DNA from: Deltaproteobacteria bacterium
GTDB lineage: Bacteria > Desulfobacterota > Binatia > Binatales > Binataceae
Assembly (NCBI GenBank): GCA_021786815.1
Contig: JAJYMR010000043.1
Coordinates: 1-8,788 of the forward strand
Direction of reading: 5' to 3'
Length of the DNA stretch: 8,788 nucleotides
The notes below the pieces were generated by a model, which searched no databases, had not been told where the DNA came from, and worked only from the letters and a program-made list of their open reading frames with translations. Of the stretch, positions 6,923 to 8,788 are shown piece by piece. A program made the position numbers and the translations under genes. Every line of letters starts with the position of its first letter. The stretch's first letter is position 1.

Positions 6923-7413
6923 TTCCCTGACTGGGGCACGCCCGCAACTCTCAGGATGTCCTGCTCGAGCGTCCCGGTCGATCTGCACGCGAGCGTCGTC
7001 GTCTCCTGTCCGAGCGCATAAGTGCCCTGGAAGTCCGCGCTCACAGTTACGAAGGTCGCGTTGCCCGGCGACGGATCGAGCCTGACCTTAAGCGTAACGG
7101 TACCGTCCTGGAAGTGATAGAGCATGTGCATCGGATCGGTCTGGCAGGCGGCCCATTGGGTCCATGTCGCGGTGTCGACTCCGGACTCGCGGGCAACGAT
7201 GACGTTCGCTGCCTCGCTCGCCTGGGTCACCTGGAATTTGCTCAGCGACGGAGTGGAGAAGTACGTCTTAAGAGTTTTGAAGACCTGGCTTGGAGGCTGC
7301 GGTGCGCGCCCGGAGGCCGGGATGATGCGCGGCGGCTCAAGAGCGGCGGCGGACGCCGCAAGCGAGAAAACGAGAACACAGGTGACGAGCAGGCTCGGGC
7401 GGACCGCTTTCAT
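6919..7413 (-). CDS. Small secreted protein of unknown family
   Basis: A 164-residue protein I do not recognise. It begins with a clear Sec signal peptide: a basic start (MKAVRPS), a hydrophobic core (LLVTCVLVFSLAA) and an ASA/AAA-type cleavage region near residues 21-24. There is no lipobox Cys at the expected place; Cys12 lies inside the hydrophobic core. The mature part has a Pro-rich linker (27-42), a helix-like segment around KTLKTYF, then alternating polar/hydrophobic strands (FQDGTVTLKVRL, ATFVTVSADFQG, TTTLACRSTG), suggesting a small periplasmic beta-rich domain. Cys90 and Cys143 could form a disulfide. The ATG at 7413 has GGAGG four bases upstream and a promoter-like pair at 7447-7475; an in-frame start at 7464 lies upstream of that -10 and would spoil the signal peptide. 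It is first in line with two ABC exporter genes, so a role as cargo, accessory or unrelated envelope protein is possible; this is inference. Confidence 0.78.
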   Translation of the reverse strand: MKAVRPSLLVTCVLVFSLAASAAALEPPRIIPASGRAPQPPSQVFKTLKTYFSTPSLSKFQVTQASEAANVIVARESGVDTATWTQWAACQTDPMHMLYHFQDGTVTLKVRLDPSPGNATFVTVSADFQGTYALGQETTTLACRSTGTLEQDILRVAGVPQSGN

Positions 7414-7417
7414 GACT

Positions 7418-7422
7418 CCTCC
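7418..7422 (-). promoter_or_regulatory. Ribosome binding site of the secreted-protein gene
   Basis: Minus-strand GGAGG (extended GGAGGA) lies four bases before the ATG at 7413. It fixes the start at the signal peptide rather than at the longer in-frame start at 7464. Confidence 0.65.
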
Positions 7423-7446
7423 GTCGAACGGCGCGGGGATGGAACG

Positions 7447-7475
7447 ATCATAACGGCGCCGCAAGTGGCTGGTAA
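7447..7475 (-). promoter_or_regulatory. Sigma70-like promoter for the secreted protein-ABC exporter unit
   Basis: On the minus strand TTACCA (7475-7470, 4 of 6 to the -35 consensus) and TATGAT (7452-7447, 5 of 6 to the -10) are separated by exactly 17 bp. Transcription would begin near 7440, leaving about 27 nt before the ATG at 7413 with its strong ribosome binding site. Spacing, quality and position all fit. No equally good promoter was found for the divergent hydratase gene. Confidence 0.47.
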
Positions 7476-7491
7476 AGCAGGGGCATGGTAA
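7470..7491. repeat. Direct repeat TGGTAA overlapping the exporter promoter
   Basis: TGGTAA occurs at 7470-7475 and 7486-7491, 16 bp apart, in the gap between the divergent secreted-protein and hydratase genes. The first copy is the proposed -35 of the minus-strand promoter. A regulator bound here could control one or both genes, but the repeat is short and may be chance. Confidence 0.22.
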
Positions 7492-7524
7492 GGTTTCGCG
7501 CGGATTTTCCCCAATAAATCGAGC

Positions 7525-7534
7525 GGAGAGAGAG
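7525..7534 (+). promoter_or_regulatory. Ribosome binding site of the enoyl-CoA hydratase gene
   Basis: A purine run, GGAGAGAGAG, ends six bases before the ATG at 7541. It supports that start, which also matches the N-terminus expected for the crotonase fold. Confidence 0.5.
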
Positions 7535-7540
7535 CCAACG

Positions 7541-8347
7541 ATGCCTGCGGTACTGTTCGAGAAGCGAAACCATATCGGCTACGTCACCTTCAATCGGCCC
7601 GAGGTGCACAACTCCTACAGCCCCGAAACACTCGTCCTTTTGTCCGGCATCTGGACCGAGGCCGAGCGCGACGACGACGTGCGCGCGGTTATTGTGACCG
7701 GAGCGGGCAAGGTCGCGTTTTCGGCGGGCGCCGATCTCGGCCGGCTCATTCCGTTGTTCACCGGCGCCCGCAAGCCCGAGGACGAGTGGGACCACAAACT
7801 GATGGCGAATCGCAGGCTCGGGGATATGGCGCTGCTTCGCGGTTACGATTTTCCCAAACCGGTAATCGCCGCCGTCAACGGCTTCTGTATCGCGGGCGGG
7901 ATGGAGTTTCTGCAGGCTACGGATTTGAGAGTTGCCTCCGAGAACGCGAGCTTCGGATTGCAGGAAGTGAAATGGGCGATCATCCCGGCGGCGGGTTCGC
8001 TCGCGCGCCTGCAACGCCAGATACCGTATGCCAAGGCGATGGAAATCCTGCTGACCGGCAACAGGATCGACGCGCAGGAGGCCTGGCGGATCGGACTGGT
8101 GAACCACGTCGTTGCGCAGGAAAAACTAATCGGCAAAGCCGAGGAACTCGCGCGCACGATTGCTGAGAATGGCCCGCTTGCGGTGCGCAAGATAAAGGAG
8201 GCGGTGCGGCGATGCTCGGGGCTGCCGCTCGAAGAGGCATTCAAAATCGAAAATCAGATCGGGCGCGAGGTGATGGCCTCGGAGGACGCGAAAGAAGGCC
8301 CGCGCGCCTTCATGGAAAAACGAAAGCCGAACTACAAGGGCAGGTAA
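7541..8347 (+). CDS. Enoyl-CoA hydratase/isomerase (crotonase family)
   Basis: A 268-residue crotonase-fold protein of normal length. It most likely adds water to an enoyl-CoA, as in beta-oxidation or branched or aromatic acid breakdown. The N-terminal strand reads VTFNRPEVHNSYS. The CoA-binding and oxyanion-hole segments FSAGADLG (60-67) and GFCIAGGMEF (114-123) are present. Glu122 and Glu142 (in LQEVKW) sit 20 residues apart, the same spacing as the two catalytic Glu of mitochondrial enoyl-CoA hydratase, so hydratase activity is plausible. The TDLRVASENASFGL and GLVNHVV segments are also typical. Residues 68-105 are less standard (LIPLFTGARKPEDEW), a region that often shapes substrate choice. 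The ATG at 7541 has a purine-rich site upstream. It is divergent from the secreted-protein gene and converges on the LLM gene 33 bp away. The exact substrate and pathway are unknown. Confidence 0.95.
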   Translation: MPAVLFEKRNHIGYVTFNRPEVHNSYSPETLVLLSGIWTEAERDDDVRAVIVTGAGKVAFSAGADLGRLIPLFTGARKPEDEWDHKLMANRRLGDMALLRGYDFPKPVIAAVNGFCIAGGMEFLQATDLRVASENASFGLQEVKWAIIPAAGSLARLQRQIPYAKAMEILLTGNRIDAQEAWRIGLVNHVVAQEKLIGKAEELARTIAENGPLAVRKIKEAVRRCSGLPLEEAFKIENQIGREVMASEDAKEGPRAFMEKRKPNYKGR

Positions 8348-8371
8348 GCGCCCGCTGGCGCAGCGCGCGCG

Positions 8372-8390
8372 GGGCGCCGTTCAGGCGCCC
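8372..8390. terminator. GC hairpin at a convergent junction
   Basis: GGGCGCC (8372-8378) and GGCGCCC (8384-8390) form a perfect 7-bp stem with a 5-base loop holding the LLM gene's stop codon (8381-8383). A second small hairpin, GCGCC/GGCGC, occupies 8348-8361, directly after the hydratase stop. Neither has a T-run. They may end or protect the converging transcripts; the role is inferred from position. Confidence 0.38.
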
Positions 8391-8788
8391 GCCATCGCGC
8401 GCATCGTGGTCTCCGCGTCGCGCGCCTGCGTCGGCGCGGGGCCGATCGGAAACACGACGGGATGGGTCACGCCGGCGGCGCGGAAACGCGCAATAAACTC
8501 GCGTCCGACCTCGGCGGGGCCGAATGCGGCAATGTTGCGCGCCGAAGCGTCGCTTATCGCCTCGGGTGCCTCGTCGCGTTTGCCTTGCTGCCATAGCCTG
8601 CGCACGTCGGCGAACTCATCGGCGAGTCCATAGCGCGAGAACATCTTGTTATAGCTGTCGACGAACGCGTAGGTCGCAAGCTCGCGTTTGAAGGTCGCGA
8701 CCGCCTTGTCCGGTTCCGGGGTGATGCACATGCGGATGTAGATGCCGATATCGATTTCCGCTGGATTGCGGCCGGCCTTTTCGGCGCC
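8381..8788 (-). CDS. Luciferase-like (LLM) flavin or F420-dependent oxidoreductase, C-terminal part (5' truncated by window edge)
   Basis: The minus-strand frame is open to the window edge and stops at 8383-8381, giving 135 residues. The edge-proximal part reads GAEKAGRNPAEIDIGIYIRM, followed by a helical region containing ATYAFVDSYNKMFSRYGL, an EAPEAISD segment and the ending GVTHPVVFPIGP. This order matches the C-terminal part of TIM-barrel luciferase-like monooxygenases, in which AGR.P precedes a strand, a Y.....Y helix precedes a G.. step, and GVTHPVVFP forms a late barrel strand. These enzymes use FMN or F420 to oxidise or reduce varied substrates. The N-terminal cofactor-binding region is outside the window, so FMN and F420 use cannot be told apart. 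An ATG at 8731 is internal. The gene converges on the hydratase. Confidence 0.85.
   Translation of the reverse strand, partial: GAEKAGRNPAEIDIGIYIRMCITPEPDKAVATFKRELATYAFVDSYNKMFSRYGLADEFADVRRLWQQGKRDEAPEAISDASARNIAAFGPAEVGREFIARFRAAGVTHPVVFPIGPAPTQARDAETTMRAMAGA

Noticed and set aside
7476..7540. Promoter for the enoyl-CoA hydratase gene
   Set aside because: AATAAA at 7513-7518 resembles a -10, but nothing at the right distance resembles a -35.

Overview
The window is a compact, GC-rich bacterial chromosomal segment with short intergenic gaps and starts that mix ATG, GTG and probably TTG. It holds eight protein-coding genes, two of them cut by the window edges. I see no tRNA, rRNA, CRISPR array, insertion sequence or phage gene. 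The mix of acyl-CoA dehydrogenase, crotonase, luciferase-like flavin oxidoreductase and aldehyde dehydrogenase genes is typical of soil or sediment bacteria rich in acyl-CoA metabolism. An uncultured deltaproteobacterium-like lineage such as Binatota, or an actinobacterium, would fit; this taxonomic guess is weak and rests only on gene content and base composition.

Layout. The 3' end of an acyl-CoA dehydrogenase gene (1-348, +) converges on a tyrosine/dual-specificity phosphatase gene (470-1138, -). The junction carries an inverted repeat. About 300 bp upstream of the phosphatase start codon hold a plausible promoter and an 11-bp-spaced direct repeat. Then come four more minus-strand genes. 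In transcription order they are a small secreted protein of unknown family (7413 to 6919), two half-size ABC exporters with fused membrane and ATPase domains (6922 to 5018, then 5004 to 2986), and, after a 97-bp gap, an aldehyde dehydrogenase (2889 to 1441). A divergent crotonase-family enoyl-CoA hydratase/isomerase (7541-8347, +) starts 127 bp from the secreted-protein gene. It converges on the C-terminal part of a luciferase-like (LLM) oxidoreductase (8381-8788, -), again with a GC hairpin at the junction.

How the genes may work together. The secreted protein and the two ABC genes look like one transcription unit. A promoter-like pair (TTACCA, 17 bp, TATGAT) lies just upstream, the first ABC gene may start by a TTGA overlap, and the second starts 13 nt after the first one stops, with a strong ribosome binding site. 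The two ABC proteins probably form a heterodimeric exporter, and the secreted protein may be a partner or cargo. The aldehyde dehydrogenase may be read through from this unit or expressed separately. The dehydrogenase, hydratase and LLM genes at the two ends are metabolic and not obviously linked to the exporter.

Nothing here is clearly a new defence or mobile system. The parts most worth a second look are the unrecognised secreted protein tied to the exporter pair, and a polar insertion of roughly 37 residues inside the second membrane segment of the downstream ABC subunit.
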